Assembly (NCBI GenBank): GCA_037179335.1
Contig: JAKZHN010000009.1
Location: forward strand, 744,001-808,000
Direction of reading: 5' to 3'
Length of the DNA stretch: 64,000 nt
DNA from: Cyclaneusma minus
Taxonomy: Eukaryota > Ascomycota > Leotiomycetes > Marthamycetales > Marthamycetaceae
A program made the position numbers and the translations under genes. This document shows, in pieces, positions 42,968-54,052 of this stretch. The stretch's first letter is position 1, and the number at the start of each line of letters is the position of its first letter. Under the pieces are notes generated by a model, which was given only the letters and a program-made list of their open reading frames with translations, did not search any database and was not told where the DNA came from.

Positions 42968-44403
42968 CTTGGGTGTCGGTAGTTGTGTTGTGCGGATTGA
43001 CTGGTGGAGTTGCCGGATGTAGTTCTGCGGAGCGAAGTTGTGGAGAGAAGTTGTGGAGAGAGCTCTGCAAAGAGAGACTTGCGGAGGAGCCGGATCTAGA
43101 AGCGAACTCGCTTAGACAGGGGAGGTTGGAAAATTAATGGTTCCGGCGGGCTATATTCCTGTCGGTCGTCTTAGCGGTTCACAGAGCTATTAACTAAGCG
43201 ACGCAAAGTTGACAGGTTTTGGCTAAACGACAGACCCCCTTTCAAATGATACCATTGGAACTCACCAACCTGAGTGTGGTGAGGATATCTCACCCCTTTA
43301 TCCAGTCAGCTCAAAAGCACGGCGATTTGGAGCTTGTTATTTATCAGAGCTGAAAAGGCTCGACTAGGTAGTCTAGTTCAAAGAACTCTTTGCTATATTC
43401 AATGCTTTCACTCCTTTTTCCTTCGTCGAGCAAACCCCTCTTACTAGAGTGACGGAAGCAGTGAAATAAATTGTCCCACTACTACTCATGAGAGAACTAG
43501 AACTTTCGCAACCCAATACAAATTCCATACCGAAACTAAAAGGAGCAATAAGAAGAGCAAGAGGACCCCGCTCAGGTGCTCGATTTCCAAGGCTTCCCTT
43601 GAGGCAAAGCCACAGTTGGGCGCAAAAAGTCTGAGCGCTCCTTATGACTGGGAGTATCCCCAGTGATCGGGAGTATTCTCAGTGATACAGGTTGGGAAGA
43701 CCCTCTGTGAATGATTGCGGTAATACCTCCAAGGAATAAGGAGTAGTGATATCTTTAGTAATTGAGACTACCACTATAATCGGGAACCTGGAACATATGC
43801 TGAGTGATCAAGAGTACTCCAAAGGTTTCAGAAGTTTCAAATAACGGAAAACAGAAGTCCATTCTGACTACTGCTACACTCTGCAGACTTTTGTCGTCCC
43901 ACGGTAAGTATCGGTTGGTTTCACCTGATACCCTACGGTCTAGCTATCACGCGTAACTTTCAAAGCTTACTTTTAGTATTTTATACTAGTAGTCATCGAG
44001 AGTTCTGCCTTTGAGCTTGAAGACCTACTCTACATACCAATTCATGTTTGTCGTTAAGGGGTAGAATTCAGACGGTTTCTGAATTCTGCTTCTTTAAACT
44101 ATTGGACTTTGATGAGCCTTGAAGAGGCACGTTGTTTGGCTGGTTTCGTCCAGCAGTTTCAAGATAGCTTGAGTCAACTGGCCACAGGTCAACACAGGCC
44201 GAAGAAGCCAATCAAAAGGAGTGGGTCTATGAGAAGTGAGGTCTTGCCGCTTGCACAAACATCTATCGAGAATTTCGCAGTAGGCTGCGTAATGGATCGA
44301 AATATGACGGAAACTTCGAGACCTTACAAAATACATGCTCTGCCCATCAATGAATAGGTATTTGCGCATAGACTCTTCATAAAACTCCATGCTTGTCCCT
44401 TGA
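42968..44403. other. Intergenic between orphan start and TRAPPC12 stop
   Basis: Promoter side of the orphan and 3' flank of TRAPPC12, both on the minus strand. Short GGGAGTAT / CAGTGAT(C/A) motifs recur at about 43648-43700. Open frames near 44094-44390 have no support. Confidence 0.4.
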
Positions 44404-45986
44404 CTACAATTTCAAGTCCACGTTGTCCTTCTCCCATCCAACGACTCCTCTGTCCTCTAATCCTGCCAATCGCCCTGCCAGCCCCATCTTCAGCGCCTGG
44501 CTTCGCTCCGTGCAGAGTTCGTACACGGTGCAGAGATTGAAGGTCAGAGCATGGAAAGACTGCTGCCTCTCATCCACCAAGTTTTCCAGGATCGAGCGTG
44601 CTTCGTCCATCTTCCCCATATACAGAAGACACACAGCTAAGTTGGTGGAATACATGGGATCCGAAGAGCCCTCTTGTGATGACAGAGCACGGAAATTCTC
44701 GGCAGCGGTGGCATAGTCGCCGTCTGCAAGGGCCGTCAGGGCAGCGATCGTAAGTGAGGTGTGAGATGTTGCAACGTCGGCATCATTGCTTTCATCGGAA
44801 TTCTGTGCCACGCAAGCTCGCGCGGCATCCACATTGCCAATTCGAAGCCAGAGAAGCGCTTTGGCTAGCGTTAAACTGCTTGCATCATCGGCAAATTGGG
44901 AAAAGGAAGGAAGGCCTTTTAATGTTCCCAAATGCCTTGCTGCTCCTTCGAAATCCTCAACCTCCACTAGTGCATTTGCGACCCGTATACCTAGGTCATA
45001 GAGTCGTCTTTCCCAGAGTTGCTTTTCTTTGATCACATCTTCGTTGCCGGGGTTGGCAGCTTTGAGCTTGGTGAGTTGAGAGCGGGCATCCCTTGCTAGA
45101 TCATAGTAGCCCATGACTCCCTTTCTGATGTCGTTGAAACCCACGGATTGCAGTCTTACTGCGAGGACTCTCAGCTCCCATGGTACCAGATGATTCCCCG
45201 TGACGCTGTCAAGATAGTAGCTTGACGAGAGGTCCTCGAGCGCTTTGACTTCTTGCGTAGCGAGCGTGGTAGCATTGCACAAGGTAAGACATGCCAGGCG
45301 GGTGTAGAAAAGGCTGAAGATCTGTTGGTGATCATACGGGGAGATAGGTTCCGTAGGGGATATGAGGGTGCTGGCAGCTTTGATAGCCGACGCACGGAAA
45401 TGACCAGTAGCAAGGAGGGTAGAGAGCGGAGTCGTGGGTGATGGTTGCTTGGAAGAGTTGCGAAAAGGAGTAGGAAGATCGAGGGTTGGTAGGGGATGGT
45501 AAAGCTCGGGGCGAAGCAGATAAGAGAAGTCTTTTGGAGGAGCAGAAACACTGGCGGGTTGGGGAGAGCGGATCTGGGGCCGAGAGGGCGATCGTTGCGA
45601 CTGAATTGAATGTGCGGGAGACGCGACCCGCGGCGTGACCAGAGGCCCAGCTATAGGCGTACTGGGCGGAGTCAGCTGATCGCACGTGACGTTGGGCTAG
45701 GAAGTGACGAAGAACGTACTCTGCGATATCCAGAGGCCCTCTAGTGGATCGCCTTGGCCTCGCGGTTGCTGAAAACCGTCAGAACAAAGGCTTTTATTTG
45801 AAAAAACAAAAGCCGTCTCGACATATGATGGTAGGGATCGGATAGTTGACAAACAGCCCATGCGGACATTCCAAGGGCAACAGGCACCAAGGGAAATAGG
45901 CCCCGCCCATGGACACAACACGAAGCTCACTTACATCTACTGGACGGTGTCCTACGATGTATTTGGGCACTAGAATCGTCTGCCAT
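44404..45986 (-). CDS. TRAPPC12: TRAPPC12-like TPR subunit of the TRAPP complex
   Basis: Exons 45935-45986, 45720-45768 and 44404-45661 encode 452 residues. The first intron is 166 nt, the second 58 nt (donor GTACGT, branch CTGAC, acceptor CCCAG). The start MADDSSAQIHRRTPSSR joins an Arg-rich 49-nt exon (RGPLDIAD). A Ser/Pro-rich linker leads to KDFSYLLRPELYHPL, conserved in fungal TRAPPC12. The rest is helical TPR-type: RASAIKAASTLI, PWELRVLAVRLQSVGFND, RRLYDLGIRVANALVE, DFEGAARHLGTLKGLP, MYSTNLAVCLLYMGKMDEARSILENLVD, ending CTVYELCTERSQALKMGLAG. TRAPPC12 is a subunit of metazoan and filamentous-fungal TRAPP III, a Rab1/Ypt1 exchange complex in ER-Golgi traffic and autophagy. The first two exons are inferred from phase and splice sites and are less certain than the TPR part. 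Confidence 0.87.
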
Positions 45987-46413
45987 TTTGATGAAGTTGG
46001 GAGAGGTCGTGGAACGGGAAGCCCCTCGCATAAATGGGTCGGAAGGCGAAAGTTATACAGATCGAATTATGCAAGCGAGCTGCACCAACCTATTTTATGC
46101 ACAGTTTTTGCGGATTGCGAATCAGAACCCGACAAACGACAACATCCCCTACAAAAGGTGCCGACGTCTAAAATTTGGCTCTGGCACAGTAACAGACTGT
46201 GAATCTCGATGGCCTGATCGCCGCGTGCCTTTTCCGAACCTAATCGTTCTAGTCCAGCCTCCAGAATCGCACCTTCACTTACCTCGAAGCAAGTCGATGG
46301 GCAGGTCACGTGCCTGCACAGAGATCTAATCCCTGAATTTGCAGCAGGTCTCAACGACGACCTGAGATGCTCCTTCTCGTTCGAATACATTCCTCCTGAG
46401 TGCAAGAACCGCC
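45987..46413. promoter_or_regulatory. Divergent TRAPPC12 / sfc6 promoter interval
   Basis: The 427 bp between two divergent starts include a CACGTG palindrome at about 46306-46311, a usual bHLH-type site. Its use is not shown. Confidence 0.4.
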
Positions 46414-49032
46414 ATGGATCCTCCCACGACACCGAGCAGGCGCTCTAGGCGCAAACGCAAGCCAGCCACATACACCCGCGAATCCCTCGATCCACTTGGA
46501 GGACTTTTGTCAGATGACGAAGGTGATGAAATGTCAAGAGGTCTTGGCGATAGCGATGAAGATGCAGATCTAGAAATCATGGATGACGAGCTTGATGAAC
46601 CTGTGGCTGCACGTAGGCTCAGTTCGACACCACGAAGACCATCTCACAGCAACCATAACCCGGGCGCTTGGCAAGAAGTAGAGGCTGATTTCTCGGACGA
46701 CGAAGACTTTGTTCTCGACGAAAACGAACTTCGTGACTCCGCTGAGGAGGAGTCCGTGTCTGGGGATAGTGATGAGTCTGCATACAGCGAAAACGGAACC
46801 AAGAGTCGCAGGCCTAAACGCAACTATGTTTCAGAGGATTGGAAGTCGCACGGCACACGCGGTGCGAGCTTATCATTCTACCAGCAAGCCAGAAGAGGAT
46901 GTTTTGAGGCGCGAGATTTGGGGAACGTCATCAACTTCGGGCCGCTGAGAGATTTGAGAGAGTATCTCACCGGGTCTGATAAAGATGCGATAAAGAGCAT
47001 GCAGATGTTGAAGGAAAGATGGATTGGAGACACGGTGCTCCCGAGGAAAAAAGATGACAATGTGTTACGTTTATCATACTCGCCATTCTACCCCGATGAT
47101 CACCGAAAGAGGGACGAGGAAGAAGGTTGGCAGTGGTTGGACTTAGACTACATTAAGCGACAAACCATTTGTTATCTCGGCGAGTTCGAGGGTCAGAAAT
47201 ACCTTCCGTCGCCGGACTTGAGGACGAGCTGTCTGATGGGGCCCTTTGGGAACCAGAAAAAGTACTCCCTGAAATTTGGCTGTAGTCTGGACTTGGCGGA
47301 ACCCTGGAAAGACGGGCAAACAGCAGCATCAGGTGGTGGAAATCCCGGGGCTCCAGACAGGAGAGATGGCTGGATCTTCAACGTCGGGGGAAGAGTCAAA
47401 ACCATGGACTGGGCCCCAAACAGAGGAAAGGACGCTCAGGTTCTAGCAGTCGGCCTATGCCCAACCCTCGACGCAGAAAATTCCAGCATCGGAGGGGAAG
47501 GACAAAATCCATATCCCGTACCGCCAACTCCAGAAAGTATCCAGTTCTGGGCATTTCCAACATCTGGTGCAATAGGGAAAGCTGGTTGCATGGCATTCAA
47601 TCTACCACCGAAGCTGTTCCACGTTGTTTGTACTGATTGGGGTGAGTTGAGGCAGCTGAAATGGTGCCCTGTGCCAAAGAAACCCTCCTCCACCAACCTT
47701 GGACTGCTTGCGACTGTCTGGGGCGATGGATATGTTCGTATCTTAGATATCGAAAGGGAGGTTGAGTTCCACACGGCCCGATCTTATGGTAAGTTTCAAG
47801 TCCCTGTGACCGGTTCTGTTCCCTTTCAATTCTCATCTCACTTGTACAATCATTCTAACGTGTCTGTTTTAGTCAAAATACTCCAACCGCTTGTAACTTT
47901 AACCATTCCAAACGCTGTCCCCTCGTGTGTGACCTGGCTATCTCAAACGCACCTCGCAGTCGGACACACGAATGGCATACTTGCTGTCCACTCTATCCAT
48001 CCATCGCAACTCACTGCACCAATCTTGATACACCCTCTGCACAAAACCTGCATCCTAGCAATGGTCTCTGCCTGGCCATCGCACCCGCAATACCTAGCCT
48101 GTCTTTCGGCATCTGGACTGATGTCTCTGATAGACTGGGGAAATCCCAACAACAACCCAGGGTATAACCCAAACGAATCCGGCTATAGCGCCCCATGGAA
48201 CCCCGGACCGAGACCATTTACTGTCGCGGAAATCACACCGAAAAAGGGATCGAAAAAGGCCGCCAAAGGCTCGGATGATGAAGATGATGACCCGGTTGAC
48301 AGAATCAGCATGAGCGTTCGGCCTAACCGAGACGTGATGCCTTTATCTTGGCATCCCAACACACTTGCCTGGAGCGAGCATACTCAATCATTCGTTGCAT
48401 ACCGTCCCCCCTATCCCATCTTCCATTCTGAGGAATCCGACGAGGAATCCGGGGATGAAGCTGATGCATTGCTCGACGCACCGAAACCGTCTACCGACGG
48501 CCTGCCAAAAGCATCTTGGACGCCCGGACGCATCCTCATTCATCCTCTAGCTCACATCGCGCAGACAACGATTGCAATGAACGCCGAAAGCACAGCCCTA
48601 TGCATTTCCGTCGGCGCCACTCACCCCTTCATCGCCTACTCCGGCGTTGACGGCGAAGTAGTAACAACCAACGCGCTTCGTCGCCTATTCAACCAAACGC
48701 GCCAGGAGAAATACGGCATCTACCGCGCTCGCTGGTTTGCGCATGACTGGCGCCCAGCCATCGAGAAAGATAGAGCACAGGCTCCAGAGCCTCTCAGGCC
48801 GACGGCAAGGGGCATGAGAGAGGGAATGAGTCGAATGTCCGAGGGATTCAAAGCGATTCCCGCACTTCAGAGAGATGCGAAATATGAAGAGGCGAGAGGC
48901 GGGTTGTTGACTGTGAGAGAGATGGAGGTTGCAGCCACTCACGTATGCTGGAATCCGAATTTGGAGTGTGGTGGGTGGGCGGCTGCGGCATTGGGGTCGG
49001 GACTCATCAGAGTCGAGGACCTGAGTGTCTGA
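46414..49032 (+). CDS. sfc6: TFIIIC WD40 subunit (Sfc6/Tau91-like)
   Basis: Exons 46414-47788 and 47873-49032 encode 844 residues. The 84-nt intron is a multiple of three and open, so a read-through frame exists; splicing joins FHTARSY to VKILQPLVTL. The N-terminal 140 residues are basic then acidic (RRSRRKRKPATYTRE, DDEDFVLDENE), typical of TFIIIC subunits. The WD40 propeller follows: WIFNVGGRVKTMDWAP, FHVVCTDWGELRQLKWCP, LGLLATVWGDGYVRILDI, VPSCVTWLSQTHLAVGHTNG, YLACLSASGLMSLIDW, and HVCWNPNLECGGWAAAALGS near the end. Sfc6/Tau91 belongs to the tauB part of TFIIIC, which binds the B box of tRNA genes and recruits TFIIIB for RNA polymerase III. An acidic insert (KGSDDEDDDPVD) interrupts the propeller. 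Confidence 0.9.
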   Translation: MDPPTTPSRRSRRKRKPATYTRESLDPLGGLLSDDEGDEMSRGLGDSDEDADLEIMDDELDEPVAARRLSSTPRRPSHSNHNPGAWQEVEADFSDDEDFVLDENELRDSAEEESVSGDSDESAYSENGTKSRRPKRNYVSEDWKSHGTRGASLSFYQQARRGCFEARDLGNVINFGPLRDLREYLTGSDKDAIKSMQMLKERWIGDTVLPRKKDDNVLRLSYSPFYPDDHRKRDEEEGWQWLDLDYIKRQTICYLGEFEGQKYLPSPDLRTSCLMGPFGNQKKYSLKFGCSLDLAEPWKDGQTAASGGGNPGAPDRRDGWIFNVGGRVKTMDWAPNRGKDAQVLAVGLCPTLDAENSSIGGEGQNPYPVPPTPESIQFWAFPTSGAIGKAGCMAFNLPPKLFHVVCTDWGELRQLKWCPVPKKPSSTNLGLLATVWGDGYVRILDIEREVEFHTARSYGKFQVPVTGSVPFQFSSHLYNHSNVSVLVKILQPLVTLTIPNAVPSCVTWLSQTHLAVGHTNGILAVHSIHPSQLTAPILIHPLHKTCILAMVSAWPSHPQYLACLSASGLMSLIDWGNPNNNPGYNPNESGYSAPWNPGPRPFTVAEITPKKGSKKAAKGSDDEDDDPVDRISMSVRPNRDVMPLSWHPNTLAWSEHTQSFVAYRPPYPIFHSEESDEESGDEADALLDAPKPSTDGLPKASWTPGRILIHPLAHIAQTTIAMNAESTALCISVGATHPFIAYSGVDGEVVTTNALRRLFNQTRQEKYGIYRARWFAHDWRPAIEKDRAQAPEPLRPTARGMREGMSRMSEGFKAIPALQRDAKYEEARGGLLTVREMEVAATHVCWNPNLECGGWAAAALGSGLIRVEDLSV

Positions 49033-50493
49033 AAAGAAGTAGCTAGCTTACCACGCCAATATTGCTGCATTGCTGCGTCGCAAGATTCTCTCTTCATCAA
49101 TTGAAGTAGCTGCGCGAAACGTGATCATAAAAAGTCACTATGGCAGAGTGGTAAAATAGTCACATTTGAATAACATACGGAAATCCTAATAGGAGTCGTT
49201 GTTAGTTCATGCTACCCACAGAGCGCATCAAAGCATCATGTTGCATCTATAACTATATTCCTCCAAATTGGCATGCATGTGAAAATTTGAAATGCCAACT
49301 TCTGGGCTGACAGCTAGCTAAATCGCCGTCGTGCATGGTTAGTATATATATCCAAAACGGCATACAGTGTTCGTCTCACTCTCAGCAGGCGAAGTTGCGC
49401 AGTTGACAAAGTCTCCTAAGATATATAGACTCTATAGCCAATTTCTTGCACGATATATTGCTTAGCTTTAACCTATTTGAATTGGCAGCTCGTTGCCAAT
49501 AAAACCACATGTCAATATATTGCAAGCCTTCTTTCTGTTCACTAAATCAAACTGTGCACAATCGCATGCAGACAATATCATAGTGTGCAAATCCTGAATC
49601 TCAGGAGGTGGTATATACCCGATTTTACAATCGGTGAATAGCTATCGTCTCAGCAGGCGGGGTGGCTCAATTGAAAATTCCTAAGTTCATCAATTGGCCA
49701 TTCTTAGCTCCGGTCCACCTCTGATTCACAGCGTCCGTTTGTTTTTTGCTTTTTTGACCGGGGGTTCGAGGGCCGGTTCTAACTTCTCTTGTTTTTTTGA
49801 TTTTTGGGGGAAAGGGGTGCTGGAAGTGTGGTTCTGAGGGCTGGGGTGAACCGTGGTTGAGAGAGGTGGGAACAGGGAAAGGGGGATGTGTTAAGATGTA
49901 GGCGACATGGCAGAAATGTGGTCACAAATTGTAATTCACAAAGCAAGCGCGACAAGAAAGCTGCAAAAGTGTCCGTTGTAACCTCTCTTCCATTACAGTA
50001 TCTATATATCCCCCCGCCATCCACCATCCGCCATCTTTCTTGATCTCTCCCCATGTTTCAATCCCATGCACTGGGAGAAAGCGCCACGCCCCCTCGCTCG
50101 CGAGAACTACTCTCTACGGCGCGAATTGTCTGCCATGCCGCCCACTATGCTCGCTTCTAAAAGGCCCGATGTTCTGGTAATAGAAAATCCAAGAGCCCAA
50201 ACCCAAACGCCGCCTGATGCAGGAGAAAACACACGAGAGTACTGGAGAAACAGCGATATTAAAAGGCTGCAGCGCTTATGCATCTCAAAAAGGAAACCCG
50301 AAATCGATGCGAGAGAAAAACGACTGTGAATTGCGCAATTATGCAATGCATGTATGCAATATGCTCGCAAAAAGAGAAAACCACACAGCACGCGGCTGCT
50401 TTGGAAAAGGACAAGGCCACCCCACCCCAACCACCCCCAAACGTCAAGCATCCCCTTGGGTCGATTATGGACAATTCGGTTACCAGATAGAGA
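49033..50493. other. Intergenic between convergent sfc6 and DUF1765 genes
   Basis: AT-rich 3' flanks. A diverged pair of segments (CGTCTCA..CAGCAGGCG..CCTAAG) occurs at about 49372-49420 and 49646-49683. The A-box-like TGGCAGAGTGG at 49141 has no B box. Short open frames near 49780-50540 are unsupported. Confidence 0.4.
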
Positions 50494-53400
50494 TCAAGGT
50501 AACTTGCGGTAGCTATCAATCCCCAGCGTCGGCACCTCGATAAACTTCAAGCTCGGCACACCCTCGCTCTTCCTTCGCTCTGCAAAGCCGTTACACTCGG
50601 AGACCACCAAGCCCCACTCGGCCAATGCGCGTCCTGCATACTTGACGCCGCTCATCGCAGCGCCCTTCGGCTCTCGGGGCTGCACTTGATCGCTCAAGCC
50701 AGGGACATGCGAAAGCAAACACGAATGCGCCTCCTGCGGCAGCCGAGGAGGACTGAAGGGCCGAGCGCGCCGGACGTTGACTTGCTGATGGCTGAACGGA
50801 ATTGGCTCAAGCGAAAACTTGAAGGCGTAGGCGCGGTGGCCCGGAGAAAGGAGGTCGGATGAGGACGAGGAGGTTTTGGAGTGGTACATGGAGAGGCGGC
50901 TGCGTGCATTGGCGGTCTCTTTGCGGACACTGTTCAGATCGTCATCACGAGAAGGAGGCTTGCCTGAAGGAGAGACACTGCCACGTGACGGGCTTAGGGT
51001 ACCATTCTCAATGCCTTCATCACTGCTGAAGGGCATGATCTTGGAAAGTAGACCGCCCCACTTCTTTTTGCTTTGTGGCGGTGGCTCACTGCGTGCCTTG
51101 TTCTCGTTTTGCTCGATTTTGGCCAAGCCCGGCAACATTGAATGTCTTCTGTAAGGAGTAGGCTGGTTCCCTGTCCCAGAGAAGTTGCCGTCGAAACCAA
51201 GGAACAGTCCAGCAGATGCTGGAGACTGATTATCATTTCTGATAATCAGGAGAGCTCGACCTGGAGCTGGACGACATGGGACTATGGCTGGAGGCATAAC
51301 CTTTTCCTTCTCGGCTTTCTGTCTCAAATGCAGGTAGTGGGCCCAGTTGGATCTGAGTCGATCGTACACAGCAGAGTAAATCCTCCTGTTCAATTGTTAG
51401 CAACTGAAAAGTTTGTAAAGGTGGCTTTACTTACAGATCCAAGGCGGAGGCTTCTCCGTCATAGCGACACAGGCGCCAGCAGAGAAGCCGCATGTAATGA
51501 GCTCGAACCATAGGACACCAATGGTTGAAAAGAGTCTCAAAAGTGTCCTCCGAAACAAGCCAGCCTAGGCAAAGGATCTCCTTGCGCCGCTCATTAGCGA
51601 CGATGATGCTCCATGCACTGAAGATAAAGCAGAGAATTCGTAGCTCGGTCGTGGTGTTGTGACTCTCCAACATCTTTTTGCACACATCGAACCAGAAGTG
51701 CCAGTCAACGACATCTGGCGAAGGCTGACGATGGAGTTGAAAGCGGACCATTATTGGAATTGCTTCCTCCATGAAGTCGCAAAGGACGAAACACGCACCA
51801 TGATCGAACATGGACGTCTTTTTCGCCAGAGCTCGAGTCATGAGAGAGAAACAGTGAGCGAAAGTCACTCGAGCATCTTCGTAGGTCGCTGGCAATTCCG
51901 AGACAAAATCACGAAGGAGCATGATCAAGCGGTTCTCGGCCATCAATCGGGTGGCGTTGCTGGATGGGAGAATGATCGCTGCCGAGGTAGCGGTCGCATC
52001 TACGCCTGGAAGGACGTCGTCAAAGCTTGTCATCGGAGGAGGACCAGCAGTTGCTTGACGGTGAATTGTAGCATCCAAAGCAGTCAAGATCTGAGCATGC
52101 ACCAGCACAAATCCCGGCGACCTCGCTTTCTCTGCAAGTGGCATATCCGAAGGCATGAATTCTTCAGCCAAGATGATATAATGCTTGCAGAAAACGAAGA
52201 AAAGGTCGCTGTCACGTCCTAACCAGCGAGTGATCCAGGGACCGTACCAATTAACCTCCTTGGCCGTAATTGGCAGCACTGGTGGTTTCTTGAGGTCGGT
52301 AGTAATTGAACGCAGAGAAGTCCAGGCCAGATTGTTCAAACTGGGTGGGAACAGGGCCGAGATGTCATCTGTAGCATTTTTACTCGCAGTCGCAGGTATT
52401 CCAAACTCGTTGATGACTCGGCGAATGGTATTGGGCGGAAGGTCCCATAGTCTCACCAGAACTTCCGCCACTCCCGGGCAGAAGAAAAACGCATAGGCTG
52501 TAGCCTTACCACAGAAAGTCACGAGACTTGCTGGAGCATGGCGGAGAGACATTTTGTCGACGACCATTACCATCTGGGTGAGCAAATTGCGCACGAACGT
52601 ATTGCGAGCGTTGTGATAAGCGGATTCAGCTAGAAACTGCGAGTCGTTGGAGCTAAGTGAGGTGGACGAGGGAGATTTTCTGGCAGAGTCAGACTGTCGG
52701 TCCGACAAAGGTGCAAAGTATGACGGCGCAAGTCGCCATTCCGGTCTCGACATGATCATTGTGATGGCATCCAGTAGAACCGGACGATCAACGCCAGAAA
52801 CAGCATTTCCGTTGTGTCCATCTAGCATATCAAGGAGTCCCGTCCACCACTTGTTGAAAATATTTACACGCCTTTCCACGTCCTCGGGCCTCAGGGTCTT
52901 GTTGGAGGGATGGTTCTCATGGCTGCGTAGAAACGGTAGAAGTGTGGTCCTGACGACATTTGTTTTCAGGGAACTCGACTTGGATTGGAACTTCTGATAA
53001 TCATTCTCCAGAGCCCTAAATGCCGACCACAGGTCATCCTTGCGACGTGCCCCATCGATCGAAAAACTCTGCTGTAGCTTTTCCATGGAGAACTTTTTCT
53101 TTGGCATTGGGGGAACCTCCAGTGACGTCTGTGAGGTTCGAGGAGTACCGAGACTTTCACCAAGCCTTTCGCCAAGCATTTCTGTAGAAACTTGAGCTGA
53201 CGGGGGCGCGGAGGCATAAGGTGTTCTGACATCCGAGTTCAGCAGACTTGGGGGACGTTTGCTTCTTGCCCTGAGCAGCAAAGTGTTCCGTCTTGACGAC
53301 GGTGGGGTGGCCTTGTCATCTTTGGGTCGGTCTTGTTGCGATTTGTCTGATTTCAGTCCGGTAATTATAGACTTCCGTCGTTCCACTCGCCCTGGTGTGT

Positions 53401-54052
53401 CGGGCTTGAGTGTTTCACCATCTTCACGGATCGCCTCCTGTATTGTCTCTTGCTGTTTCTCTTGCTGCCGAGCAGGCTTACGAGGCGGCGAGGGGGATCG
53501 AGAAGTCGCAATCCAGGACTTTCTTCTTGCAAATGCTGCAAAGGAGGAATCCGAGGTAGTTTTCGACTTCTCCCGCGTAGCCTTCGGCAGCACTGGCATA
53601 GGGGGAACAATAACCGGGATTTCCGAATTTCGATTCGGGGAGGCTCTTCGCTCCGGCGATGCCCTCACTTTCTGTATCCAAGATTTTGGTCGAGCCACCA
53701 GCGATTTCCGTCTGCCAACCCTATCCGCCTTTGACTCTGGCGCAGCATGGCCATTGGCTTTCTCGGGCTGTAGCATGCTTCCATCCTGCTGCCCATTACC
53801 CTCGATTCCGGCGATCCCGCTGTCCGTCGATGAACTCGCAACAGAGTCTCGCTCATTCGCAGATTGCTTGAGGTCCGGCAGGTAGGTTATGCTTGCTGAC
53901 CGTGGCAGCTCGGAACTGGGCTCGTGGACAATCGATTTCTTATCCGACTCGACTACTTTGAGGTCTGGCAGGTCTGAGCTGGAAAAGGAGCGCGAGAAGT
54001 TCACCGAGTGCGTCTCCGGCATTGGGGCCATGGTCATGACAGCAGTACTCAT
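50494..54052 (-). CDS. DUF1765 family protein (UPF0592-like)
   Basis: Exons 51435-54052 and 50494-51385 encode 1169 residues. The 49-nt intron (GTAAGT..AACAG) joins GEASALDL to RIYSAVYDRLRSNWAHYLHL. The first 330 residues are Ser/Arg/Pro-rich with repeated basic RRKS motifs (likely kinase sites) and are disordered. A helical region follows (KFSMEKLQQSFSIDGARRKDD, LWSAFRALENDYQKF, VNIFNKWWTGLLDML). The DUF1765 domain lies at about residues 590-880: VNWYGPWITRWLGRDSDLFF, FCKHYIILAEEFMP, and HWCPMVRAHYMRLLCWRLCR. The C-terminal 300 residues are Ser/Lys-rich with CNGFAERRKSEGVPSLKF. The family is fungal, once annotated as membrane-associated from hydrophobic segments; its function is not known to me. 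The start at 54052 is the first ATG of the frame. Confidence 0.9.

Noticed and set aside
45697..45930. Minus-strand open frame starting MSFVLCPWAG as the TRAPPC12 N-terminus
   Set aside because: It is out of phase with the TPR exon at good splice sites; the two small exons starting at 45986 give an in-phase model with a typical RGPLD leader.
49131..49215. tRNA-like A box (TGGCAGAGTGG)
   Set aside because: No B box and no acceptor or anticodon stem can be drawn.
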